From assembly GCF_001839655.2 (NCBI RefSeq), contig NZ_CP056087.1, positions 3,348,001 to 3,412,000 of the forward strand: a stretch of 64,000 bases of DNA, given 5' to 3'. The notes below the pieces were generated by a model. That model was not told the DNA's origin. It did no database searches and saw nothing but the letters and a program-made list of their open reading frames with translations. A program made the translations under genes and the position numbers. This DNA comes from Pseudomonas argentinensis (GTDB taxonomy: Bacteria; Pseudomonadota; Gammaproteobacteria; Pseudomonadales; Pseudomonadaceae). Shown here piece after piece: positions 55,520 through 64,000 of this stretch; the stretch's first letter is position 1, and each line of letters begins with the position of its first letter.

Positions 55520-55659
55520 CAGGCCGTTTAAAAACGTAGGCGAGGCAGCCAGTGCAAGGCAAAAGCAACCGAAAAAGCGGAGTGTACGAGTTGTACATGA
55601 GCAATTTGAGGTTGTTTTTAACGCAGCAATGGCAACGTAGGTAGTTTTTCGACGGCCTG
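55520..55659. mobile_element. MITE-like element with inverted ends
   Basis: A 140-bp non-coding element directly after the inhibitor gene stop. The ends are inverted: AGGCCGTTTAAAAAC at the left and the complement of GTTTTTCGACGGCCT at the right, matching at 13 of 15 bases. Inside is a small dyad GTAC-GAGTT-GTAC. It resembles intergenic repeats I remember from other Pseudomonas genomes. No transposase is present. Confidence 0.6.
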
Positions 55660-55672
55660 TCAGCCTCTGTCA

Positions 55673-56020
55673 TTACCCCTGGCGGCTTACCGGGCTCAGC
55701 TGCTGGGTAACACCCCAGCCATCGAGCTCGCCGCCGAGGGGAATCACCACCGACTCCAGGTCCTGGGCGAAATCCCCGATGCCGGCAGGCGTGACGTGCA
55801 TCACCTTGCTGACCTGCAGATACCAGTCGCCCTCGTCACGCTCGGTGACCTGGGCATGCAGGCTTTCGCCGCGAAAGTTGTGGGTCGCCTTGAGGGCCCG
55901 GGCGCGGTCGGGAAAGATGGCGTAGAACTCGATGGGATGAACGCTGGCGAAATCGAATCCACCTTCCTTCATACGGCGCAGAATGCCGCTACCAACATCT
56001 TCGTGCAGAATCGTGCTCAT
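55673..56020 (-). CDS. RraB-like ribonuclease E inhibitor family protein
   Basis: A 115-residue protein of the RraB family. It shows FDFASVHPIEFYAIFPDRARALKATHNF and LQVSKVMHVTPAGIGDFAQDLESVVIPLGGELDGWG, the usual layout. RraB in E. coli binds RNase E and changes mRNA decay; here the role is inferred. ATG at 56020 has GGAG 7 bases upstream, which decides it over the longer frame to 56164. Confidence 0.8.
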   Translation of the reverse strand: MSTILHEDVGSGILRRMKEGGFDFASVHPIEFYAIFPDRARALKATHNFRGESLHAQVTERDEGDWYLQVSKVMHVTPAGIGDFAQDLESVVIPLGGELDGWGVTQQLSPVSRQG

Positions 56021-56331
56021 AGTTGATCTCCATCGGACGAGGAATTGATACGCCGTGGAACCGGCGATCTGTCTCAACATGCAACACACGGCGCACCGTG
56101 ATGACACCCGCGGGTACGAACTGGTCTGAAGACGCGTGCCCGATTCGCGCAGCACGCCTCTCAAGCATAGACCGCAGGTTGCCTGCGGTCATCCAACTAT
56201 CTTTGCCCCCGCAGCTCGTCGGCCTGCCTCGCCGGCCGGCACCACCGTGCTATACACGAGGGTGAAGCCACGCCCTGCCGGCAGCGCCATGATCACCCTG
56301 CCGCCTGGGCCAGACCCACGAGGTACACACC
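56021..56331. other. Non-coding stretch
   Basis: 311 bases in which I see no gene with a credible start or composition. It is divergent, so it should hold promoters for the RraB-like gene and the small gene at 56332. Confidence 0.35.
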
Positions 56332-56610
56332 ATGAGTACGCTGCAGTGCACTTACCGCGACCACTACATCAGTGCCGACGTCATGGAGCACCCCGGCATC
56401 CCCACACCCTGGGCCGGCGGTTGCCGTATCACCACACCGGACGGTCGCACCACGCGACGTCTGTCGCTGCCGGTCAACGGTGCCTTTCTCGATGACCTGA
56501 CCAAGGCCCAGCGGGCCTCCATTGCCCACGGCAAGTGGCTGGTCGATCAACATCTGGATAAAAGCCGGGATCTTTTTTCGGAAAATGTGGCCAAACGCCA
56601 CGCAGCATGA
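56332..56610 (+). CDS. Conserved-looking small hypothetical protein
   Basis: A 92-residue soluble protein starting MSTLQCTYRDHYISADV. GAGG lies about 8 bases before the ATG. It has a beta-rich first half (GGCRITTPDGRTTRRLSLP) and a helical second half (FLDDLTKAQRASIAHGKWLVDQHLDK). I do not recognise a family or function. No membrane segment or signal is visible. Confidence 0.6.
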   Translation: MSTLQCTYRDHYISADVMEHPGIPTPWAGGCRITTPDGRTTRRLSLPVNGAFLDDLTKAQRASIAHGKWLVDQHLDKSRDLFSENVAKRHAA

Positions 56611-56756
56611 GACTGCGGCAAAAAGCCTGCATACGCAGCGGGCCTTTGGACTGATATTCCGGCATGCACATGCCTCGATTCGACCGGTCTCATGCCTCAC
56701 CGATTCGGCCGCGCTCAGGTGCGGCCGTTCCCATTCGAGACGAAGGTTGGATTTTC

Positions 56757-57344
56757 ATGGCGAACCGTACGCTTTCAATTTCCGCTGTTGTAATGACCAG
56801 TATCCTGGCGCTGAGCGCCTGCAGCGACGCCAGCAATACCCCCGCCAAGACCGCCTCCGCCGCCCAGAGCAGCCCGCCCAAGCTGCAGGAAAGGGAGGAT
56901 CTCAGTCCCTTCGCCGGCTTTGCCAGTGCCCGTTTCGGCAGCGACGAAACGGCCGTGCGCGCAGCCTGGAAGGGCTCGCTGCGCGACGGTGGCGGCTCGG
57001 ACAGCTGCCGCCAGCTGTTCCAGGATCCACGCCCGGCCAAGGGCTTCGGCACCTCGTTCATGCTCGAGAACGGCCAGTTCGTGCGTTACGACATCGACAG
57101 CCGCGAGCGCAAGGCACCCCGCGGCCTGCAGGTGGGCAGCAGCGCCCAGCAGATCCGCGCCACCTACCCGGGCCGCTTCGAAGAGCAGCCCAACAAGTAT
57201 GTCGAAGGTGCGACGGACTTTATCGTCACGCCCTATATCGATAGCGAAGCACGGATGGTGTTCGAGACCGATCCCGACGGTGTGGTGACGCGCTGGCGCA
57301 TCGGTTTGCCACCGGCGGTGTTCTACGTCGAAGGCTGCAGCTAA
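56757..57344 (+). CDS. Putative lipoprotein, unknown function
   Basis: A 195-residue protein with a signal and lipobox (VVMTSILALSAC, Cys at about 22). The mature part contains SPFAGFASARFGSDETAVRAAW, RYDIDSRERKAPRGLQVGSSAQQIRATYPGRFEE and a C-terminal GCS. The repeated pattern of short strands near G-S-S-x-Q-Q-I-R-A-x-Y-P-G resembles small lectin-like or BamE-like domains, but this is not certain. Two later Cys could pair. A strong terminator follows. Confidence 0.65.
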   Translation: MANRTLSISAVVMTSILALSACSDASNTPAKTASAAQSSPPKLQEREDLSPFAGFASARFGSDETAVRAAWKGSLRDGGGSDSCRQLFQDPRPAKGFGTSFMLENGQFVRYDIDSRERKAPRGLQVGSSAQQIRATYPGRFEEQPNKYVEGATDFIVTPYIDSEARMVFETDPDGVVTRWRIGLPPAVFYVEGCS

Positions 57345-57357
57345 GTCGCTCCACCCA

Positions 57358-57391
57358 TAAAAAAACCGGCGCCAGGCGCCGGTTTTTTTAT
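57358..57391. terminator. Bidirectional terminator
   Basis: An A run, the dyad ACCGGCGCC / GGCGCCGGT, and a T run, between the convergent lipoprotein gene and the large sulfatase-like gene. Confidence 0.9.
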
Positions 57392-57398
57392 TTGCGTT

Positions 57399-59486
57399 TC
57401 AGGGCTTGGGTTTATCCGGCATGCCGTCCACCACCCCCGCCGTGTTATCCAGCAAACTCTTGGTAGCGGTTTGCAGGAAGCCTTCCATACGTTTTTTCAG
57501 CGCTTCGTCAACGGGCCCTTCTATCCGCGTGGCAGTGGGTTTCGCCCCCAGCCGATAGCTATAGAACCGTGGTTCGAAATCCTTGGGCTGCACCAGCACG
57601 TGCTCGGCAGTGACGATGGCCACGGTCTGGTCGCCGCCAGACGGCTTGATCACGCCCACGCCACCATCGCCCTCGGGCAGGTTGAGCAGGTCGCGTCCCC
57701 AGCACTGATGGCGTACCTCGCCACCCAGACGGCCCATGATGGTCGGCACGATATCCACCTGGGTGCCGACGGTATGCCTGACCTTGCCGAATTTCTCCTG
57801 AATGCCCGGTGCGATCAGCAGCAGCGGTACGTTGAAGCGCTGCAGATCCATTTCCGTGACCTGGTCGAAGCCGCCAAAACCATGGTCGCCCACGACCACG
57901 AACAGGGTCTGCTTGAAATACGGCTCCTTGCGCGCCTTTTCGAAGAACTGCCCCAGCGCCCAGTCCGAATAGCGCATGGCGGTGCGGTGCCGATCTTCCT
58001 TGCCGTTGATCATCACCGGCTCGACCGGCAGGTCTTTCGGCAGGGCATAGGGTGTGTGGTTGGAAAGGGTCTGAAACAGCGCATAGAAGGGTTTATCGCC
58101 GTAGTTGGTCTTCAGTTCCAGGGCGCCCCGGTCGAACATGTCCTGGTCGGACACCCCCCAGGTCGGATCCATGAACACCGGGTCGACGAAGTCCTCACGG
58201 CCGATGAAGTGGGTCATGCCCTGGTTGCTGAAGAAGCCGGACTGGTTGTCCCACTGGAAGTTGCCGTTGTAGACGTACAGGTTGTCGTAGCCACGGGCGC
58301 CCAGCAGCTGCGGCAGGCCGGAGAACTTGTGGGCACCTTCAGGCGTGCGCATCAGGTATTCGAAGCCGGGCAGGTTCGGGAAGCACGCCATGGTGGCGAA
58401 CATGCCCTGGTGGGTATGGGTGCCGTTGGAGAAGAAACGGTCGAACAGCAGCCCCTCCCGGCTCAGCTTGTCGAAATACGGGGTGATATTGCCGGGCGCA
58501 CCCAGGGCGCCGACCGAATGCCCGGCGAAGCTTTCCATGAGGATGACCACCACGTTGCGGATCGGCAGGGTCTTGTCGCTCGGCGGCGTATAGACGCGGC
58601 GGATGGCGGCGCTGTCGGCATCGACCAGTTGGTCGTCCACGGTCAGCAGCATGTCGCGGGTGATCTGCCGGGCCTGCTGGTCGTCCAGGGTCGCTTGCCA
58701 GGTGTTGTCACGGTGCGGGCCGAAGGTCGCCTGGGCCGCGCTGAACAGGGTCAGGGTGCCATTGAGGCCCAGCTGGTTGGCGAACATCGACTCGGTGGCA
58801 TAGGCATCGCCCCAGCGCAGCGGCGGGCCCTGGCGCAGATGGCCGCGGGCAGCGATCACCGCGATCAGCAGGCACAGGAGGAACACCGACACCCGCCAGT
58901 ACCAGGCCACCGCAGGCCGTGCGCCGCCAGCGCGGGCCGGCGCCTGGGGGCGGCTGGCGCGATCGAAGCGGCTGAACATCCACCATAGCAGGCCGGTGAC
59001 GACGAACCAGGCGATCAGGTAGCGCGCCACCGGGAACCCATTCCACAGCATGCTCATCACCGTGGCCTGGTCTTCCTGCAGGTACTGGAACACCAGGCTG
59101 TTCAGGCGCTGGTGGAATTCCTTGTAGAAATCCAGCTCGGCCAGGCCGAGAAACAGCGTCACGCTGGCGAAGACCGTCAGCCACAGGCGCTGCCAGCCGC
59201 GGGCCAGCATGGCGCGGGTGCTCAGCAAGGCGATCAGCAGCGGCGCGCAGGCGTAGACCACCACCCGCAGGTCGAAGCGCAGGCCGTTGTAGAAGGCCTC
59301 GACGAATGCGGCGCTGGGCGTGTCGCCGATCAGCTCGCGGTTGTAGACCAGCAAGGCGACGCGCAGCAGGCTGTACATCACCAGCAGGGCCAGGCCACTG
59401 AACAGGGTGAAGAGCAACTGGCTGCGTATCGGCTGCAGGGAATGGGGGGTGTTGGAAGGGGTGCCCTGAACTGCTGTAGGGGTCAT
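57399..59486 (-). CDS. LTA-synthase / phosphoglycerol-transferase-like membrane sulfatase
   Basis: A 695-residue inner-membrane enzyme. About five N-terminal membrane helices (up to about residue 220) precede a periplasmic sulfatase-fold domain. Features are NVVVILMESFAGHSVGALG (metal Glu), SNGTHTHQGMFATMACFPN with the likely nucleophile Thr, LFVVVGDHGFGGFDQ and LLLIAPG. Relatives transfer phosphoglycerol or phosphoethanolamine to envelope glycans. A dedicated substrate here is unknown. It is divergent from alkA. Confidence 0.9.
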   Translation of the reverse strand: MTPTAVQGTPSNTPHSLQPIRSQLLFTLFSGLALLVMYSLLRVALLVYNRELIGDTPSAAFVEAFYNGLRFDLRVVVYACAPLLIALLSTRAMLARGWQRLWLTVFASVTLFLGLAELDFYKEFHQRLNSLVFQYLQEDQATVMSMLWNGFPVARYLIAWFVVTGLLWWMFSRFDRASRPQAPARAGGARPAVAWYWRVSVFLLCLLIAVIAARGHLRQGPPLRWGDAYATESMFANQLGLNGTLTLFSAAQATFGPHRDNTWQATLDDQQARQITRDMLLTVDDQLVDADSAAIRRVYTPPSDKTLPIRNVVVILMESFAGHSVGALGAPGNITPYFDKLSREGLLFDRFFSNGTHTHQGMFATMACFPNLPGFEYLMRTPEGAHKFSGLPQLLGARGYDNLYVYNGNFQWDNQSGFFSNQGMTHFIGREDFVDPVFMDPTWGVSDQDMFDRGALELKTNYGDKPFYALFQTLSNHTPYALPKDLPVEPVMINGKEDRHRTAMRYSDWALGQFFEKARKEPYFKQTLFVVVGDHGFGGFDQVTEMDLQRFNVPLLLIAPGIQEKFGKVRHTVGTQVDIVPTIMGRLGGEVRHQCWGRDLLNLPEGDGGVGVIKPSGGDQTVAIVTAEHVLVQPKDFEPRFYSYRLGAKPTATRIEGPVDEALKKRMEGFLQTATKSLLDNTAGVVDGMPDKPKP

Positions 59487-59672
59487 GTTCGATCATCCAC
59501 AAAAGACGTTTACTGCAGGCCCGCCCTGTCACGGCGAGCGGCGGCGCGGCAGTCTGGAGGGTCGAATGTGAAAAATTTGTTGCACTGTTCTGACACCCGA
59601 AGTGGACGGTGCTTTGGTTTGAAAGTCATTTTTCACGCTGACAAGGTGTCGCCTCGGCGTTATCGTCACGCC

Positions 59673-60551
59673 ATGCCAAGCACCGAATTCCTCACCCTGC
59701 CCTACCAGGCGCCCTGGGACTGGCAGCAGTTCCACGCCCACTTCAGGCTGCGCGCCATCGCCGGGCAGGAATACCTGGGCGAGCACGACTACTGCCGCAG
59801 CTTTTGCCTTGGTGATGTCACCGGCTGGTTTCGCGTCACCGCCCTGCCCGGCCAGCATGCCCTGAGGCTGGAGCACAGTGCCTCGGCCAGCGCCTGCCTG
59901 GCGGAACTCACCCGGCGGGTGCGGCGCATGTTCGACCTGGATGCCGACCCGGCGCTGATCGCCGCCCATTTCGCCGCCGACCCGCATCTGGCACAGATGC
60001 TCGCCCGCCACCCCGGCCTGCGCCTGCCAACCGCCTTCGATGCCTTCGAACAGGCGGTGCGTGCCATCGTCGGCCAGCAGGTCACGGTCAAGGCCGCGGT
60101 GACCATTACCGGGCGCCTGGTTGGAAGGCTCGGCGAACCGCTGGCCGACGCGCCCGCGGGTATCGACCGGCTGTTTCCAACGCCCGAAGCCCTGGCCGCA
60201 GCCAACCTCGACGGCATCGGCATGCCCGGCAAGCGCGTGCAGACCCTGCAGCACTTCGCCGCCCAGGTCGCCAGCGGCACGCTGCGCCTGGATATCAGCC
60301 AGGGCGCGAGCGAGTTGATCGAGCGCCTCTGCGCCCTGCCCGGCATCGGCCCATGGACGGCCGAGTACATCGCCCTGCGCGCCTTCGGCGACGCCGATGC
60401 CTTTCCCGCCAGTGACCTGGGCCTGCTCAAGGCACCGATCTGGGGCCCCACCGGCATCACCGCCCGGCAACTGCAGCTGCACGCCGAAGCCTGGCGGCCC
60501 TGGCGCGCCTATGCCGCCGCGCACCTGTGGCACAACTACTCGGGAGGCTGA
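59673..60551 (+). CDS. alkA: DNA-3-methyladenine glycosylase II (AlkA type)
   Basis: A 292-residue base-excision repair glycosylase of the HhH-GPD superfamily that removes alkylated purines. An N-terminal AlkA domain (FRLRAIAGQEYLGEHDY) precedes the helix-hairpin-helix LCALPGIGPWTAEYIALRAF, and the catalytic Asp lies in FPASDLGLLKA. AGAIVGQQVTVKAA-like sequence (VRAIVGQQVTVKAAVTITGRL) is typical. ATG at 59673 is where family homology starts. The ogt gene begins 2 bases after the stop. Confidence 0.93.
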   Translation: MPSTEFLTLPYQAPWDWQQFHAHFRLRAIAGQEYLGEHDYCRSFCLGDVTGWFRVTALPGQHALRLEHSASASACLAELTRRVRRMFDLDADPALIAAHFAADPHLAQMLARHPGLRLPTAFDAFEQAVRAIVGQQVTVKAAVTITGRLVGRLGEPLADAPAGIDRLFPTPEALAAANLDGIGMPGKRVQTLQHFAAQVASGTLRLDISQGASELIERLCALPGIGPWTAEYIALRAFGDADAFPASDLGLLKAPIWGPTGITARQLQLHAEAWRPWRAYAAAHLWHNYSGG

Positions 60552-60553
60552 GA

Positions 60554-61048
60554 ATGTTCTATCGCTACCAGGAAAGCCCCATCGGCCGTCTGTTCATGGC
60601 CGGCGACGAGAATGGTCTGCAGCAGCTATTGATGGACGTGGAGCGTACGCCCTGGCGGATCGGTGACGGCTGGCAGGCGGCCGGCTCGCAGCTCGATGAT
60701 GCCAGCCGCCAGCTCGATGAATACTTCGCGGGCCACAGGCAGCGCTTCGAGCTGCGCCTCAATCCCCAGGGCACGCCTTTCCAGCAGATAGTGTGGCAGG
60801 CATTGCAGCAGATTCCGTTCGGCAAGATCGACAGCTACAGCGCCCTGGCCCAGCGCATCGAACGGCCCAACGCCGTGCGCGCCGTGGGCGCGGCCAATGG
60901 TGCCAACCCGATCTGCATCATCATCCCCTGCCACCGCGTGATCGGCCGCGACGGCAGCCTGACCGGCTTTGCCGGCGGCCTGCCGCGTAAACAGTTGCTG
61001 CTGGAGCTCGAAGGTGCCGTGCCCAGACTACAGGCCAGCCTGTTCTGA
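60554..61048 (+). CDS. ogt: Methylated-DNA-protein-cysteine methyltransferase
   Basis: A 164-residue O6-alkylguanine-DNA alkyltransferase. The acceptor Cys is in IIIPCHRVIGRDGSLTGFAGGL. FQQIVWQALQQIPFGKIDSYSALAQRI and AVGAANGANP are the flanking blocks. ATG at 60554 is 2 bases after the alkA stop, so both repair genes are probably one transcript. The length fits Ogt. Confidence 0.94.
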   Translation: MFYRYQESPIGRLFMAGDENGLQQLLMDVERTPWRIGDGWQAAGSQLDDASRQLDEYFAGHRQRFELRLNPQGTPFQQIVWQALQQIPFGKIDSYSALAQRIERPNAVRAVGAANGANPICIIIPCHRVIGRDGSLTGFAGGLPRKQLLLELEGAVPRLQASLF

Positions 61049-61056
61049 GAAGCGGC

Positions 61057-61602
61057 TCAGTCTTCCAGGCGTGGGAAAGCGGCAGCAATGGGGTCACCAC
61101 TGGGCCTGGGCTGCGCCGCGTTCGCGGCAGACAGGCGAATCGCCACGCAGTGCGGAAACTCGCCTAGGTCGAACCAGTGGCGCGTACCGGCCGGCACGCT
61201 GATCAGTCCATTGCGCTCACCGACCAGCGCATAGACGTAGTCATCGATATGCAGGTTCAACAGCCCCTGCCCGGCCAGGAACAGATACAGCTGCACGCCA
61301 TCGGCCTCTACCTCCACGGGGGCTTCGAGCGGCTTGTCGCCCTCGCGGGGCCAGTGACGCTGGTCGATGCTGATCACCTCGACCTGGCGCAGGTCGCCGT
61401 CACGCCTGAGCTGCTCCAGCGGCTCGCCCAGCGCGGCGAGGATGGCGTCCCCAGCGTCCCCGGCCTGCACCCGGCTTTCCAGCGGTAACTCGCGAAACTC
61501 GATACCGACCGCCGCCAAGGTGCAGGTGATGTCTTCGGCATGGCCCAGCACCTTGTTGGGGATCAGCGGGCTGGACTGGTGATGAACGCTCAGGCGACTC
61601 AT
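61057..61602 (-). CDS. Acireductone-dioxygenase-like cupin lacking metal ligands
   Basis: A 181-residue cupin related to acireductone dioxygenase of the methionine salvage pathway. The late region LHIDDYVYALVGERNGLISVPAGTRHWFDLG matches ARD, including its last His. The expected HxH-x4-E metal motif is replaced: where ARD has EHTHGEDEVRFF, this has EAPVEVEADGVQLYLF, so three of the four ligands are missing. It is unlikely to be an active ARD. It lies between ogt (convergent) and an MFS gene on its own strand, as do similar genes in other Pseudomonas. Confidence 0.8.
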   Translation of the reverse strand: MSRLSVHHQSSPLIPNKVLGHAEDITCTLAAVGIEFRELPLESRVQAGDAGDAILAALGEPLEQLRRDGDLRQVEVISIDQRHWPREGDKPLEAPVEVEADGVQLYLFLAGQGLLNLHIDDYVYALVGERNGLISVPAGTRHWFDLGEFPHCVAIRLSAANAAQPRPSGDPIAAAFPRLED

Positions 61603-61648
61603 GGGTGATTCCTGTTCGGCTGTGGCCACCTTGCGGCGACCTGATGGG

Positions 61649-62794
61649 TCATGTCGGCTCGGCCGTGCGCCGGGCCATGATAACGGCTGCGAGCAAAGCA
61701 GCCAGCCCTGCCAGGGCGAATGTCCACTGTGGGCCGAGGCCGTTCCAGCTGTAGCCCGCGTACAGCGCACCCAGCGCGCCGCCGATGCCGGCCAGCGAGG
61801 CATACAGCGCCTGCCCCTGGCCCTGCTGGCGGGCGCCGAAGCTGCGCTGCACGAAGGCGATGGATGCGGCGTGGAAACTGCCGAAGGTGGCGGCGTGCAG
61901 CAGTTGGGCGAACAGCAACACAGCGAGGTGATCGGCGAAAAAGCCCATCAACACCCAGCGCAACGCGGCGATGGCGAAACTGGCGACCAACACCTGGCGC
62001 AGGCTGAAATGCCCGAGCAACCGCGCCATGGCCATGAACACCAGTACCTCGGCAACCACCCCCAGGGCCCAGAGCATGCCGATCAATCCGCGGCTGTAGC
62101 CGAGCTGCTCCAGGTGAATGCTCAGGAAGGTGTAGTACGGCCCGTGGGACAGCTGCATCAGCGCCACGCACAGGTAGAAGGCCAGCACACCGGGCTGCCT
62201 GAGCTGCTTCAGGAAACCGCCCTGGCTCGCCGACTGCGAGGACGCCAGTGGCCGGGCATCCGGCACCCAGAAGCTGCTCAGGGCAATGCCGGTGATGATC
62301 AGCAGCAGCACCCAGGGATAGACGTCCAGGCCGAGCAGATCGAAGGCCTTGCCCAGGCCGACCACGCTGAGGATAAAGCCGATCGAGCCCCACAGGCGAA
62401 TCTGCGCATAGCGCGCCGACTGCTCGCGCAGGTGCGCCAGGGTGATGACCTCGAACTGCGGCAGCACCGCATGCCAGAAGAAGGCATGCAAGGCCATCAC
62501 CAGGGCCAGCCAGGCATAACTCTGGCTGACGAAGATCAGGCTCAGGCTGAGCAAGGTGCACAAGGCGCCCAACCGCACGATGAGCAAGCGTCTGCCGCTA
62601 TAGTCGCCGAGCCAGCCCCACAGGTTCGGGGCGATGCAGCGCATCAGCATGGGAATGGCCACCAGCTCGCCGATGCGTGCCGGTGAAAAGCCCAGGTGCG
62701 CGAAGTACAGGCCCAGAAACGGCGCGGTGGCGCCGAGCAGCGCGAAGTAGAACAGGTAGAAACCGGACAGGCGCCAGTACGGAACAGCCGCCAC
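61649..62794 (-). CDS. MFS transporter (HcaT-like group)
   Basis: A 381-residue major-facilitator protein with about 12 membrane helices. The opening LSGFYLFYFALLGATAPFLGLYF and the loop WGWLGDYSGRRLL, plus ATFGSFHAASIAFVQR later, resemble the HcaT/PPP-type nucleoside and phenylpropionate transporter group. The start is GTG at 62794. The substrate is unknown. It sits between the ARD-like gene and aroC on the same strand. Confidence 0.88.
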   Translation of the reverse strand: MAAVPYWRLSGFYLFYFALLGATAPFLGLYFAHLGFSPARIGELVAIPMLMRCIAPNLWGWLGDYSGRRLLIVRLGALCTLLSLSLIFVSQSYAWLALVMALHAFFWHAVLPQFEVITLAHLREQSARYAQIRLWGSIGFILSVVGLGKAFDLLGLDVYPWVLLLIITGIALSSFWVPDARPLASSQSASQGGFLKQLRQPGVLAFYLCVALMQLSHGPYYTFLSIHLEQLGYSRGLIGMLWALGVVAEVLVFMAMARLLGHFSLRQVLVASFAIAALRWVLMGFFADHLAVLLFAQLLHAATFGSFHAASIAFVQRSFGARQQGQGQALYASLAGIGGALGALYAGYSWNGLGPQWTFALAGLAALLAAVIMARRTAEPT

Positions 62795-62862
62795 AGGCTA
62801 CAGGCCGCAGGCTTCAGGAAAGAGCCGCTGTGGCCTGCAGCCTGGCGCTTGCAGCCGGCAAC

Positions 62863-63954
62863 TCATAGCTGCGGCAACGCCGGCGTAGTCACGCGCACAT
62901 CGGCGTTCTGCCCACGGTGGCGCAGCAGGTGATCCATCAGCACCATGGCCATCATCGCTTCGGCGATCGGCGTGGCACGGATGCCGACGCAGGGGTCGTG
63001 GCGGCCCTTGGTGATCATGTCCACCGCGTTGCCATCGACATCCACGGAGCGCCCTGGCGTGGTGATGCTGGAGGTCGGCTTGAGCGCCAGGTGGGCGACG
63101 ATCGGCTGGCCGCTGGAAATGCCGCCGAGAATGCCGCCGGCATGGTTGGACAGGAAGCCCGCCGGGGTCAGCTCGTCACGGTGCTCGGTGCCGCGCTGGG
63201 CCACCGCGGCGAACCCGTCACCGATTTCCACGCCCTTGACCGCGTTGATGCTCATCAGGGCATGGGCCAGCTCGGCGTCCAGGCGGTCGAAGATCGGCTC
63301 GCCAAGGCCCGGCATCACCCCTTCGGCGACCACGGTGATCTTCGCACCCACCGAATCCTGGTCGCGGCGCAGCTGATCCATGTACGCCTCCAGCGCCGGC
63401 ACCTTGTCCGGGTCAGGGCTGAAGAAGGCATTCTGCTCTACCGAATCCCAGGTCTTGAAAGGGATTTCGATGGGGCCGAGCTGGCTCATGTAGCCGCGAA
63501 TGACGATGCCCTGGCTCGCCAGGTACTTCTTGGCGATGGCCCCGGCCGCCACGCGCATGGCGGTCTCGCGGGCCGAGCTGCGGCCACCGCCACGGTAGTC
63601 GCGGATGCCGTACTTGTGGTGGTAGGTGTAGTCGGCGTGGGCCGGGCGAAACAGGTCCTTGATCGCCGAGTAGTCCTTGGACTTCTGGTCGGTGTTGCGG
63701 ATCAGCAGGCCGATGGCGCAACCGGTGGTCTTGCCCTCGAACACCCCGGAAAGGATTTCCACCTCGTCGGCTTCCTGGCGCTGGGTGGTGTGACGGCTGG
63801 TACCGGGCTTGCGGCGATCCAGGTCGCGCTGCAGATCGTCCAGGGAAATCTCCAGGCCGGGCGGGCAGCCGTCGACGATGGCGACCAGCGCCGGGCCATG
63901 GCTCTCGCCTGCCGTGGTGACGGTGAACAGCTTGCCGAAGGTATTGCCGGACAT
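62863..63954 (-). CDS. aroC: Chorismate synthase
   Basis: A 363-residue FMN-dependent enzyme that makes chorismate from EPSP in the last step of the shikimate pathway. Visible signatures are [20 protein letters not shown] near the start, [43 protein letters not shown] and [27 protein letters not shown]. The length is normal. It is the first gene of the aroC-MFS-ARD-like group on the minus strand. Confidence 0.97.
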   Translation of the reverse strand: MSGNTFGKLFTVTTAGESHGPALVAIVDGCPPGLEISLDDLQRDLDRRKPGTSRHTTQRQEADEVEILSGVFEGKTTGCAIGLLIRNTDQKSKDYSAIKDLFRPAHADYTYHHKYGIRDYRGGGRSSARETAMRVAAGAIAKKYLASQGIVIRGYMSQLGPIEIPFKTWDSVEQNAFFSPDPDKVPALEAYMDQLRRDQDSVGAKITVVAEGVMPGLGEPIFDRLDAELAHALMSINAVKGVEIGDGFAAVAQRGTEHRDELTPAGFLSNHAGGILGGISSGQPIVAHLALKPTSSITTPGRSVDVDGNAVDMITKGRHDPCVGIRATPIAEAMMAMVLMDHLLRHRGQNADVRVTTPALPQL

Positions 63955-64000
63955 TGCGCGAGACTCCAGAGACGTTCGATCTGCAGCCTGCGGCGAAAAG

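Noticed and set aside
57471..58988. Long plus-strand frame opposite the sulfatase-like gene
   Set aside because: A shadow frame; the minus strand has membrane helices, sulfatase motifs and a normal start.

Overview
The window looks like chromosomal DNA of a GC-rich gammaproteobacterium, most probably a Pseudomonas in the broad sense. This is inferred from gene content and order. The right and middle parts carry typical Pseudomonas core blocks: dusA-tal-rssC-rssB-PilZ-mlaA-HAD-DUF4404-queF-pyrF, and aroC-MFS-ARD-like-ogt-alkA-sulfatase. No rRNA, tRNA, CRISPR array, phage or plasmid backbone was recognised.

Layout. 1-6700: a partial small membrane protein, a NmrA-like reductase divergent from an HxlR regulator whose C-terminus runs into a repeat element, a lipoprotein, a chemoreceptor, and a two-gene YeeE/YedE sulfur-type transporter. 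5756-15861: a LysR regulator divergent from an apparent catabolic operon with an IlvD/Edd dehydratase, split aconitase X (large and small subunits), a PF12831-type FAD oxidoreductase, two near-duplicate aromatic-acid/H+ symporter-like MFS carriers and an OprD-type porin between them. This is the best candidate in the window for an undescribed pathway. 16041-29337: a two-partner secretion pair (TpsB transporter, 1877-residue TpsA with six 88-residue YDG repeats), then a response regulator, hybrid histidine kinase and TonB-dependent receptor arranged as one coupled operon, with a divergent LysR gene.

29486-43500: mostly housekeeping genes: tRNA modification (dusA, queF), pentose phosphate pathway (tal), the RssB/RssC stress-signalling pair, a PilZ protein, MlaA, pyrimidine synthesis (pyrF), a YcaQ/AlkZ-like DNA glycosylase, two LysR regulators and a TauE/SafE exporter. 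43522-50531: acetaldehyde-type dehydrogenase (exaC-like), a Gln-rich secreted protein, a malate:quinone oxidoreductase with a lipobox, a glutamine amidotransferase, small membrane or periplasmic proteins and an AEC transporter.

50643-56020: the ATP-grasp/alpha-E/transglutaminase trio, a protealysin-like M4 protease overlapping its emfourin-type inhibitor gene, a 140-bp MITE-like element with inverted ends, and an RraB-like protein. 56332-64000: small hypothetical genes, a large membrane sulfatase/phosphoglycerol-transferase-like enzyme, the alkylation-repair pair alkA-ogt, a metal-ligand-less acireductone dioxygenase homologue, an MFS transporter and aroC.

Product calls come from reading motifs and comparing with remembered family features; no database search was possible. 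Starts were chosen by ribosome-binding sites and by where family homology begins.
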